A DNA stretch of 64,000 nt from Pseudomonas fluorescens (GTDB taxonomy: Bacteria > Pseudomonadota > Gammaproteobacteria > Pseudomonadales > Pseudomonadaceae), in assembly GCF_000967965.1 (NCBI RefSeq), contig NZ_LACC01000009.1:1-64000 (forward strand), written 5' to 3'. This document shows, one piece after another, positions 52,474 to 60,749 of this stretch. The translations under genes were made by a program, and so were the position numbers. Numbering within the stretch: position 1 is the first letter of the stretch; every line of letters starts with the position of its first letter. The notes beneath the pieces are model-generated. The model had not been told where the DNA came from. It ran no database searches and saw nothing but the letters and a program-made list of their open reading frames with translations.

Positions 52474-53238
52474 TTATTCGTTGATGCGACGGGCCAGGCT
52501 GTTGGCGCTTTCGATCAGCACCCGGCGGTAGTCGTTGTAGTTTTTCTTCGCATCGGCCCGTGGCGCGACGATGCACAGGGTCGCGATGGCCACGCCGTTG
52601 GGGTCTTTGACCGGCGCGGCGAAGCAATGGGTAAAGGTGTCGGCGACGCTATCGAAGGAAAAGAAACCATCCATACCGGCCTGACGGATTTCCTTGAGAA
52701 ACTGCGCAAGTTCCAAGCGTTCGCCATTGGGCAGGATGAAGTCGTCGTGGTCGATCAGGTCGACGATTGCCTGGTCGCTCAAGTGCGCCAGCAACAGGCG
52801 CCCGGACGCGGTCCAGGGGATGGGCGCGTTTTCGCCGATGTCTGAGGAAATGCGGAAATGCCGCTCACCTTCCTTCATCAGCGCCACGGTGTATTTGCGC
52901 CCGTTGAGCAGGCACATCTGCGCGGTTTCATGGGTCTGGCTGACGATGTCCTGCAAGGCGTGATCGGCCTCGCGGGTCAGGTCGAAATGGCGCAAGTGAG
53001 CCTGCCCGAGAAAATACAACTGGCGACCGAGGTAGACATGACCGTCCTTGCCCACCGGCTCCAGGATCCGACGCTCCAGCAGCGAGGCCACCAGTTCGTA
53101 GACCGTGGATTTGGGGCTGCCGATGCCGTTGGCGATGTCGTTCGGGCGCAGGGGCTGGCCGATTTCCTTGAGGAAATCGAGGATATCGAACGCCCGGTCC
53201 AGACCGCGTGCCCGGCGCTTGATGGTGTCTTCGGTCAT
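52474..53238 (-). CDS. IclR-family transcriptional regulator
   Basis: I start it at MTEDTIKRRARGLDRAFDIL (254 aa); an ATG five codons earlier is possible. N-terminal winged helix (LRPNDIANGIGSPKSTVYEL), C-terminal IclR effector domain with TASGRLLLAHLSD and the closing CIVAPRADAKKNYND. It lies within the catabolic group between ridA and the ammonia-lyase gene, so it probably senses a pathway metabolite and controls these genes (inference). Confidence 0.9.
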   Translation of the reverse strand: MTEDTIKRRARGLDRAFDILDFLKEIGQPLRPNDIANGIGSPKSTVYELVASLLERRILEPVGKDGHVYLGRQLYFLGQAHLRHFDLTREADHALQDIVSQTHETAQMCLLNGRKYTVALMKEGERHFRISSDIGENAPIPWTASGRLLLAHLSDQAIVDLIDHDDFILPNGERLELAQFLKEIRQAGMDGFFSFDSVADTFTHCFAAPVKDPNGVAIATLCIVAPRADAKKNYNDYRRVLIESANSLARRINE

Positions 53239-53292
53239 TTCAGTGCTTCCCATTCATAGTCGCCGGGAGTTTACCCAGAGTGTCGCGCTGAC

Positions 53293-53682
53293 TCAGGCCT
53301 TTTTCTTGTACGCAATACAGTCGATCTCGACCTTGCAGTCGACCATCATGTTCGCCTGCACGCAGGCCCGGGCCGGGGCGTGTTCGGGTTTGAAGTACTC
53401 GGAGAAGACCTTGTTGAAACTCGTGAAATCCCGCGGATCCTCCAGCCACACGCCAGCACGCACCACGTCTTCCAGGCCGAAACCTGCCTCTTCGAGAATC
53501 GCGATCAGGTTCTTCATGGTCTGGTGGGTCTGTTCGACAATGCCGCCAGTAATGATCTCGCCGTCCACCGCCGGCACCTGCCCGGAAACGTGCAGCCAGC
53601 CATCGGCTTCAACGGCGCGGGCGAAAGGGCGAGGCTGACCGCCAGCGGCGGTGCTGCCGGTGCCGTAACGAGTAATGCTCAT
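53293..53682 (-). CDS. ridA: RidA-family enamine/imine deaminase
   Basis: 129 residues from MSITRYGTGSTAAGGQPRPF. Yjgf/RidA marks: WLHVSGQVPAVDGEI and the conserved Arg in HAPARACVQANMM with VEIDCIAYKKKA at the end. RidA proteins hydrolyse the reactive 2-amino-acrylate-type imines released by PLP dehydratases, which fits its place between the importer and the ammonia-lyase. It is separated from the ABC ATPase gene by 29 bp. Confidence 0.9.
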   Translation of the reverse strand: MSITRYGTGSTAAGGQPRPFARAVEADGWLHVSGQVPAVDGEIITGGIVEQTHQTMKNLIAILEEAGFGLEDVVRAGVWLEDPRDFTSFNKVFSEYFKPEHAPARACVQANMMVDCKVEIDCIAYKKKA

Positions 53683-53711
53683 GGGTGTTTCTCCTGTTTG
53701 AAAATTGAAGG

Positions 53712-54502
<791 letters not shown>

Positions 54503-54506
<4 letters not shown>

Positions 54507-55165
54507 GGCAAAGCCACCCGCTTTTCAATGTGCCGGCCGAGTAACTCGATGCCGTAGTTGATGACGAAGAACAGGAAACCGGCGAACAGGTAAAACTCCA
54601 GGGTCATGAACGTCCGGGCAATGATCTGCTGGGTGCTGAGCAGCAATTCCGCCACGCCGATCACCGACAACAGGGTCGAGGCCTTGACGATCTCGGTGGA
54701 CGAGTTGACCCAGGTCGGCAGGATCTGCCGCAACGCCTGGGGCAACAGCACGTAGCCGAGAGCCTGGTAGAACGTCAGGCCGATGGCCTTGCTCGCCTCC
54801 ATCTGCCCGCGCGGCAATGCCTGCAACGCACCGCGCACGATCTCGGCGACATGGGAGCCGCAGAACAGCGTCAAACCCAGTGCACCGGCCTGGAACGCGC
54901 TGATCTGCCAGCCCAGTGCCGGCGCCATGTAAAAGCACGCCAGCACCAGCACGAACACCGGCGTACCGCGAATCACATCGACATAAAAACGAAACGGTGC
55001 GCGCATCCAGAATTTGCCGTAGGTCAACACCAGACCGGTGACGACGCCAACGAGCGTGCCGAGCAGAATCGCCAGCACCGACACCTGGACACTGGTCAGA
55101 AAGCCCTGCCACAGCACTTCCCGCGCCACCCACAACTCATGCAACCAACTGGGGGATTCGTACAT
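54503..55165 (-). CDS. Polar amino-acid-type ABC transporter permease 2
   Basis: 220 residues of the HisM/GlnP type, five hydrophobic segments, N-terminal [20 protein letters not shown] and the EAA loop [34 protein letters not shown] is typical of the family. It is 9 bp after permease 1 and pairs with it. Confidence 0.93.
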
Positions 55166-55174
55166 GGGGGCCTC

Positions 55175-55837
55175 CTATCGGCGAATCGCCAGACGCTGTT
55201 CGAGGTAACGCAGCATCATGGCAATGAGGTAACAGGCCGCCACATACAGCGCCGTGGTCACCAGCCAGGTTTCTATCACCCGGTAGCTCTCGACATTGAT
55301 CTTGCGCGCGTAATAGGTCAGCTCCGGTACCGCAATCGCGGCCGCCAGCGAGGTGTCCTTGAACAGCGAAATGAAGTTGTTCGACAGCGCCGGCAATACA
55401 TTGCGCAGCATCACCGGCACGGTGACGTAGGCCTTGACCTGCCACTCGCCCAGGCCAATGGCCAACCCGGCTTCACGCAGGCCCTTGGGAATGCTCAGCA
55501 AACCGCCACGGAACACTTCGGTCAGGTACGCCCCGGCATACAGCGACAGGGTGATGATGAACGAGGGGATCTTGTCCAGCCGGATCCCCAGGCTCGGCAA
55601 CGCAAAGTAGATCAACAGGATCAATACCAGGATCGGCGTGTTACGAATCACCGTGACATACACCGACGCCAGCACCCGCAATGCGCGGTGCTTGGACAGC
55701 AAAGCAAACGCCATCATCAGGCCGATCACGCAGCCGATGGCGATCGACACCAGGGCCAGTTCAAGGCCCATACCGAGCCCCGCCAGCAAAGTGTCGAAAT
55801 CGCGCCACACGGCGGCAAAGTTCAACTGATAGTTCAT
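55175..55837 (-). CDS. Polar amino-acid-type ABC transporter permease 1
   Basis: 220 residues with the HisQ/M family pattern: GLGMGLELALVSIAIGCVIG, VIRNTPILVLILLIYF and the EAA loop GLREAGLAIGLGEWQVKAYV. It lies directly after the substrate-binding gene (51-bp gap) and before permease 2. Confidence 0.93.
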   Translation of the reverse strand: MNYQLNFAAVWRDFDTLLAGLGMGLELALVSIAIGCVIGLMMAFALLSKHRALRVLASVYVTVIRNTPILVLILLIYFALPSLGIRLDKIPSFIITLSLYAGAYLTEVFRGGLLSIPKGLREAGLAIGLGEWQVKAYVTVPVMLRNVLPALSNNFISLFKDTSLAAAIAVPELTYYARKINVESYRVIETWLVTTALYVAACYLIAMMLRYLEQRLAIRR

Positions 55838-55888
55838 GGTCAGCAGTACCTTGAGCGGGGCGCATTTGGGCGCCCTGCTCTCACGGGA

Positions 55889-56737
55889 TCATTTGAATTC
55901 GACTGGGAAACCGATGGCCGGGGTCGGCAGGTCTACACCGAACCATTGCTTGAACGACGCCGCGTAAGTCGGGAACTCAACGCCGGTCATGGCTTCATGC
56001 AGGGTGGTGTTGACGAAGTTCAGCCAGTCCTGATCGCCGCGTTTGACCGCGCAGGCATAGGTCTGCGGGCTCCAGGCGTAGGCCGGGCTGCGATAACGGC
56101 CAGGGTTCTGCACCATCAGGTACTTCACCGAAGACTGGTCAGTGGCCGCCGCGTCGGCGCGGCCGGAGTTCACGGCCTGGTACATCAGATCCACGCTGTC
56201 GTACTGATCGACCTTGGCCTTGGGCAGCGCCTGGTGCACCAATTCCTCGGCATAGACGTTTTGCAGCACCGCCACGGTGAGACTGTCACCGGCGGCTTTC
56301 ATGTCATCGATTTCCTTGTACTTGCTGTTCGCCGGCAGCAGCAGGCCGACACCTTCGCGGTAGTACGGCAGGGTGAACGCCACTTGCTGCGCGCGGCTGG
56401 CCGTCACGGTGATGAACTGGCAACTGATGTCGACCTTGTCGGTCAGCAGGTTGGGAATCCGCGCATCGGACGACTGCACCACGTACTCGACCTTGGTCGG
56501 GTCGTTGAACAAACCCTTGGCGATCATGTGTCCGATATCGATATCGAACCCCTGCAACTTGCCGTCCGCGCCCTGGAAGTGCCACGGAGCGTTAGTGCTG
56601 CCGGTGCCTACAATCAGTTTGCCGCGGGCCAGAACGCTATCGAGCTTACTGTCCGCCGCCTGGGCCACGCCCACGGCAGCGGCGGTAGCCGCGAATAGAA
56701 AAACACACGCTTTGAACAAGGAAGGACGGCGATGCAT
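55889..56737 (-). CDS. Polar amino-acid-type ABC transporter substrate-binding protein
   Basis: The start is MHRRPSLFKACVFLFAAT (282 aa), with GGAG eight bases upstream; signal peptide to about VAQAADS. SBP family 3 fold: GKLIVGTGSTNAPWHFQGAD at the start of the mature chain, GFDIDIGHMIAKGL, and DISCQFITVTASRAQQV. It is the first gene of the eight-gene minus-strand run ending at kdgK; the 267 bp upstream should carry the promoter. I recall fitness data linking a similar P. fluorescens transporter to glucosaminate, but could not check it here. Confidence 0.92.
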   Translation of the reverse strand: MHRRPSLFKACVFLFAATAAAVGVAQAADSKLDSVLARGKLIVGTGSTNAPWHFQGADGKLQGFDIDIGHMIAKGLFNDPTKVEYVVQSSDARIPNLLTDKVDISCQFITVTASRAQQVAFTLPYYREGVGLLLPANSKYKEIDDMKAAGDSLTVAVLQNVYAEELVHQALPKAKVDQYDSVDLMYQAVNSGRADAAATDQSSVKYLMVQNPGRYRSPAYAWSPQTYACAVKRGDQDWLNFVNTTLHEAMTGVEFPTYAASFKQWFGVDLPTPAIGFPVEFK

Positions 56738-57004
56738 GGCAAGCACTCCAGGGTGATGTTTATTCCGCTATACCGGAACATGGTATGTAACAACGGAATA
56801 GACAGCAGAAAGTGTGCCACAGGATGTGGAGGGAATGTGAGGGAGATTGAAATTTGTTTTGAATCAGAGGGATGCATGCAAACTGGAAAAAACGTTACCA
56901 AACGCACGGAACCCTGACCGCTACCGTTGGCTACAAAGGGCGGGTATCTGGTTCACAACCGGGCGTTTGGAGGGCCGGTACGCCGATGAGCAATCCGTTC
57001 TGAC

Positions 57005-57409
57005 CTAGTGCTTGAATGACGTCATCACCCGCTCGGCATTTTCATCGCAACTCATGCCTTCGGGCCGGGCCTGGATGGTGTCGATCCAGCCCAGCAACTG
57101 CGCCTTGCTATGGGCCAGGTGTCGTTGCATCTCTTCGATCTGCTCGATCTTGCGATGCAGGCCGGCCATCAACTCATCGTGCTTGAACGATCCCGTCACA
57201 TTATCTGGCAGTAACTGCTTGAGTTCTTCCAGACTGAAACCCGCTTGCTGCGCGCACTGGATGATTTGCAGGGTTTGCAGCGCCTGTTGCGAGTAACGCC
57301 GATAACCGTTGGCAGAGCGCTCGACCTGGCGGATCAACCCTTGAGACTCGTAAAAACGGATCCGCGATGCGGTCAACCCGCTCAACTGCGCCAATTCACC
57401 AATCTTCAT
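57005..57409 (-). CDS. MerR-family transcriptional regulator
   Basis: 134 residues. MerR winged helix MKIGELAQLSGLTASRIRFY then NGYRRYSQQALQTLQIIQ; the dimerisation coiled coil spans about residues 75-110. Only one C-terminal cysteine (MSCDENAERV), so a metal site of the MerR/CueR kind is unlikely. It is divergent from the flavin oxidoreductase, whose promoter has the MerR-type 19-bp spacer with a perfect dyad. Confidence 0.92.
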   Translation of the reverse strand: MKIGELAQLSGLTASRIRFYESQGLIRQVERSANGYRRYSQQALQTLQIIQCAQQAGFSLEELKQLLPDNVTGSFKHDELMAGLHRKIEQIEEMQRHLAHSKAQLLGWIDTIQARPEGMSCDENAERVMTSFKH

Positions 57410-57428
57410 TGCGACCTCGTTTACCTGC

Positions 57429-57459
57429 TTGACATTAAAGTTAACTTTAAGCTTAGCCT
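57429..57459 (+). promoter_or_regulatory. MerR-type promoter with 19-bp spacer and 16-bp palindrome
   Basis: TTGACA (57429-57434), 19-bp spacer containing the perfect palindrome TTAAAGTTAACTTTAA (57435-57450), then TAGCCT (57454-57459). An overlong spacer with the dyad between -35 and -10 is the hallmark of MerR-activated promoters. It faces the oxidoreductase gene. Confidence 0.8.
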
Positions 57460-57485
57460 CTACTCATCACTACGAGGAGTCAAGC

Positions 57486-58709
57486 ATGTCGCCCTTTCAA
57501 GCGTTGAATTTGCCCAACGGCCAGACCATCGGCAATCGCATTGCCAAAGCCGCGATGGAAGAGAACCTCGCCAATACCGACCAAGTGCCCGACCAGGCGC
57601 TGTTTCGCCTGTACCAGGCCTGGGCCGAGGGCGAGGCCGGCTTGTTGCTGTCCGGTAATGTAATGATCGACCGCCGCGCCATGACCGGCCCCGGCGGTGT
57701 AGCACTGGAAGACGAACGCCACCTGGAGCGCTTCCGCCAGTGGGCCAGCGCCGGTCGGGCCGGCGGTGCGCATTTCTGGGTACAGCTCAACCATCCTGGC
57801 CGCCAGACTATGGCCAACCTGGGCCAGCAAGCCTTGGCGCCGTCGGCGGTTGCGCTGGATCTGGGCCAGTTCTCGAAGATGTTCGCCGAACCCAAGCCCA
57901 TGAGCGAGGACGATATCCAGGAAGTGATCCGACGCTTCGCCACCAGTGCCGCACTGGCCGAGAAAGCCGGTTTTACCGGCGTGCAGATCCACGCCGCCCA
58001 CGGCTACCTGATCAGCCAGTTCCTATCGCCGCTCACCAATCGGCGTACCGATCAATGGGGCGGATCCCTGGAAAATCGTGCGCGCCTGCTGTTGTCGGTT
58101 GTCGAAGCGGTTCGCCAAGCGGTGTCGCCGCAATTTTGTGTTTCGGTAAAACTCAACTCGGCGGATTTCCAGCGCGGTGGTTTCGATGCCGATGATGCAC
58201 GGCAAGTGATCCAGTGGCTCAACGAACAAGCGATCGACCTGCTGGAACTCTCCGGCGGCAGTTACGAAGCACCGGCCATGCAAGGCGAAGCCCGCGACGG
58301 CCGGACCCTGGCACGGGAAGCGTACTTTCTGGAAATGGCCGGTGAACTGGCCAGCGTGGCGCGCATGCCGGTGATGGTGACGGGCGGAATCCGGCGTTTG
58401 GCAATCGTCGAACAGGTGCTCGACAGCGGCATCGCCATGGCCGGCATCGGCACTGCGCTGGCCGTGGAGCCGCACCTGGTCAAGCACTGGCGCGAAGGCC
58501 AGGACAGCCATCCGCAACTGCCGCCGATCCGCTGGAAGCGCAAGCCTCTGGCAGCGCTGGCGAGCATGGCGGTGGTCAAGTTTCAGCTGAATCGCTTGAG
58601 CCGTGGGCGCAAGCCCCGGCCTGAAGTCTCGGCGTTGTGGGCGTTGATTTTCGATCAGTTGTACATTGGCAAGCGTACCCGGCAGTACCGGCAGGCGATG
58701 GGTAAGTAA
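57486..58709 (+). CDS. NADH:flavin oxidoreductase (Old Yellow Enzyme family)
   Basis: 407 residues from MSPFQALNLPNGQTIGN, with GAGGAG upstream. FMN TIM-barrel marks: NHPGRQTM (phosphate and substrate loop), QIHAAHGYLISQFLSPLTNR with RTDQWGGSLENRARL, and a late GGIRRLAIVEQVL. It is longer than simple ene-reductases by a C-terminal helical tail (KRKPLAALASMAVVKFQLNR). It probably reduces an electrophilic enone or quinone sensed by the MerR regulator (inference). Confidence 0.9.
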   Translation: MSPFQALNLPNGQTIGNRIAKAAMEENLANTDQVPDQALFRLYQAWAEGEAGLLLSGNVMIDRRAMTGPGGVALEDERHLERFRQWASAGRAGGAHFWVQLNHPGRQTMANLGQQALAPSAVALDLGQFSKMFAEPKPMSEDDIQEVIRRFATSAALAEKAGFTGVQIHAAHGYLISQFLSPLTNRRTDQWGGSLENRARLLLSVVEAVRQAVSPQFCVSVKLNSADFQRGGFDADDARQVIQWLNEQAIDLLELSGGSYEAPAMQGEARDGRTLAREAYFLEMAGELASVARMPVMVTGGIRRLAIVEQVLDSGIAMAGIGTALAVEPHLVKHWREGQDSHPQLPPIRWKRKPLAALASMAVVKFQLNRLSRGRKPRPEVSALWALIFDQLYIGKRTRQYRQAMGK

Positions 58710-58732
58710 CCCGAAACCTGTGGTGGCTAATA

Positions 58733-58835
58733 CATCGCCTTCGCGGGCAAGCCCGCTCCCACAGGTTTCGCGCTGAACACAAATTTTGTGTAAATCACCA
58801 ACCACTGTGGGAGCGGGCTTACCCGCGAAGATGGC
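58733..58835. repeat. REPIN of the CGCGGGCAAGCCCGC type
   Basis: Inverted pair: TTCGCGGGCAAGCCCGCTCC (58740-58759) and GGAGCGGGCTTACCCGCGAA (58810-58829). It lies between the oxidoreductase and the convergent VWA gene. Confidence 0.88.
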
Positions 58836-58854
58836 GGCATGAACAGCCCAGAAT

Positions 58855-59499
58855 TCAGCCAGGAAGCAGCTCGTCAATATGACGATACTCAGCCTGCAAC
58901 TGCGCCGCCAACACCCTGCTGCGCCCAAGCCGAATCGGCCCGCGTTCGATGTCGATCAGCACCCCCGGGCACTCCAGCACGGGCAACAACGGCCAGTCCT
59001 TCAGCCGGCCATCGGTCACCAGCAGCAACCGCTGCTGCTCTGCCGGAAAACGCTTTTGCCGTGCCGCAAGCCATCGCCCTGCTTCGCCCAACGCGGCCAG
59101 CAACGGCGTGCCGCCCCCGGCGCCAAGGCCATCGAGCCAATGGCGCAACCCGGTCGAGGCCTTCAACCCCTGCACCTGCCACCTGGGTGCAGCACCACTG
59201 GCCGTGAGCAACGCCAGTCGCGCACGCTGGCGATAGGCATCGTCGAACAACTGCGCCAGCAAGCCCTTGGCATCGCTCAAGGCCTGATGACGACGGGTCG
59301 AAGCGGAGGCGTCAACGATCACTAGCCACAGTTCATGGGGCGAGCGAGTGCGCAGGTGAAACAACAGGTCGTCGCGCTGACGCGGTCGGCCGTTGAGCAA
59401 AGTACCAGGCCAGTTGACCAAGCCGCTGCGCGCCGTGTGACGCTTGCCCTGTTTTCCGTGGCCCAGCCGCCCGGCACGGGGTCTGGCATTCGCCCCCAC
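58855..59499 (-). CDS. VWA-domain protein (magnesium-chelatase D-like)
   Basis: 214 residues, GTG start just after the ChlI-type gene. von Willebrand A domain with a MIDAS site: DASAS in LWLVIVDASASTRRH, a Thr in GAGGGTPLLAALGEAGRW, and the LLLVTDGRLKDWP Asp. It is much shorter than ChlD/BchD because it lacks the AAA+ half. It probably forms, with the ChlI-type ATPase, the motor for CobN, replacing CobS/CobT (inference from context). Confidence 0.87.
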   Translation of the reverse strand: MGANARPRAGRLGHGKQGKRHTARSGLVNWPGTLLNGRPRQRDDLLFHLRTRSPHELWLVIVDASASTRRHQALSDAKGLLAQLFDDAYRQRARLALLTASGAAPRWQVQGLKASTGLRHWLDGLGAGGGTPLLAALGEAGRWLAARQKRFPAEQQRLLLVTDGRLKDWPLLPVLECPGVLIDIERGPIRLGRSRVLAAQLQAEYRHIDELLPG

Positions 59500-59519
59500 G
59501 TCTGAGCGAGGGCGAATGC

Positions 59520-60527
59520 CTAGGGCTTTTTTGGCCAGCTCGGCACTTCACGTCGTGCGCCGACCGCCAGCGGCTGGGCAGGCAACTCGCCCCACTGGCC
59601 TTGCCCTTCGCTCGGGTTGGCGTTTTGCGGCACCGATTGTTGCGCAGCCTGGGATGGCTGAGGTGCCGGTGGAGAATGTTCGCGACGACGATGGCGCAAG
59701 GCGAACTCGGCAACGGCGTCAATATTTTCCTCGGCGATCGCGTTCGCCCCGCGCCAGGCGGCGTGCGCCCGGGCGGCGCGCAGCCAGACCAGGTCGGCGC
59801 GCAAACCATCGACACCGGCTGCAAAGCAGCGTTCAGTGATGTGTTCCAGCGCCTGATCATCGAGGGGAATGTTTGCCAGTGCGTTGCGTGCGTTCTGGCA
59901 ACGTTCGCGCAGAGACGCTTGCGCGGATTCCCATTCGGCGCAGAAGCCTTGCGGATCGCTGTCGAAATCCAGGCGACGGCGGATGATCTGGCCGCGCTCG
60001 GCCGGCGCGGTGTGGCCACCGAGGGCGACGTTCAAGCCGAAACGGTCAAGCAATTGCGGACGCAGTTCACCCTCCTCCGGGTTCATGGTGCCAATCAGCA
60101 CGAACTTCGCCGAATGCCGATGGGAAATGCCGTCACGCTCCACCAAATTGGTGCCACTGGCGGCCACATCGAGCAGCAGGTCAACGAGGTGATCTGGCAA
60201 CAGATTGACCTCGTCGACATAGAGCACGCCACCGTCAGCCTTGGCCAGTACGCCAGGGGAAAACTGCGCGCGACCTTCGCCCAGTGCCGCGTCGAGATCG
60301 AGGGTGCCGACCAGGCGCTCTTCGGTGGCGCCCAACGGCAAGGTGACGAACTGACCGCTGGCCAGCAGGTCCGCCAGACCGCGGGCCAGGGTCGACTTGG
60401 CCATGCCTCGCGGGCCTTCGATCAGCACACCGCCGATTTTCGGGTCGATGGCGGTCAGGTACAGGGCCAGCTTCAAATCGTCGGCGCCGACCACGGCGGA
60501 GAGCGGGAAATGCGGGGTGTCGGTCAT
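59520..60527 (-). CDS. ChlI/BchI-type AAA+ ATPase
   Basis: 335 residues from MTDTPHFPLSAVVGADDLKL. Walker A GPRGMAKSTLARGLADL (~38), Walker B GGVLYVDEVNLLPDHLV, sensor-1 FVLIGTMNPEEGELRPQLLD, and a Pro/Gln-rich C-terminal linker (SPPAPQPSQAAQQS). It is the motor subunit of a metal chelatase. It lies between cobN and the VWA gene, so cobalt insertion into hydrogenobyrinic acid diamide is the likely process. The linker leading to the VWA gene suggests that the pair corresponds to a split ChlD. Confidence 0.9.
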   Translation of the reverse strand: MTDTPHFPLSAVVGADDLKLALYLTAIDPKIGGVLIEGPRGMAKSTLARGLADLLASGQFVTLPLGATEERLVGTLDLDAALGEGRAQFSPGVLAKADGGVLYVDEVNLLPDHLVDLLLDVAASGTNLVERDGISHRHSAKFVLIGTMNPEEGELRPQLLDRFGLNVALGGHTAPAERGQIIRRRLDFDSDPQGFCAEWESAQASLRERCQNARNALANIPLDDQALEHITERCFAAGVDGLRADLVWLRAARAHAAWRGANAIAEENIDAVAEFALRHRRREHSPPAPQPSQAAQQSVPQNANPSEGQGQWGELPAQPLAVGARREVPSWPKKP

Positions 60528-60587
60528 GTCAGGCGTCTCATTATGGTCGGTTGTGTCGATCAACAATCCAAAGGACAAACTTGAACT

Positions 60588-60723
60588 CTGTGGCGAGGGA
60601 GCTTGCTCCCGCTGGGGCGCGAAGCGGCCCTCGCATGTCCAGGAAAATCGGGTTATCCGGTTTTACGGCCGCTTCGCAGCCGAGCGGGACGGTGCGGCGT
60701 TCCGACAAGCTCCCTCGCCACAG
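60588..60723. repeat. REPIN with one interrupted arm
   Basis: Left REP GTGGCGAGGGAGCTTGCTCC at about 60590-60609 is intact. The right REP reads GAGCGGGA, then about 17 extra bases, then CAAGCTCCCTCGCCACA, so its stem is split. It lies between cobN and the ChlI-type gene. Confidence 0.78.
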
Positions 60724-60749
60724 GTTTGTGTTGGCCTCGGGCTTCTGTG

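Noticed and set aside
54851-56698. 615-residue plus-strand frame across the ABC transporter genes
   Set aside because: It spans three real minus-strand genes with clear families; its translation is His/Arg/Gln-rich low-complexity shadow.
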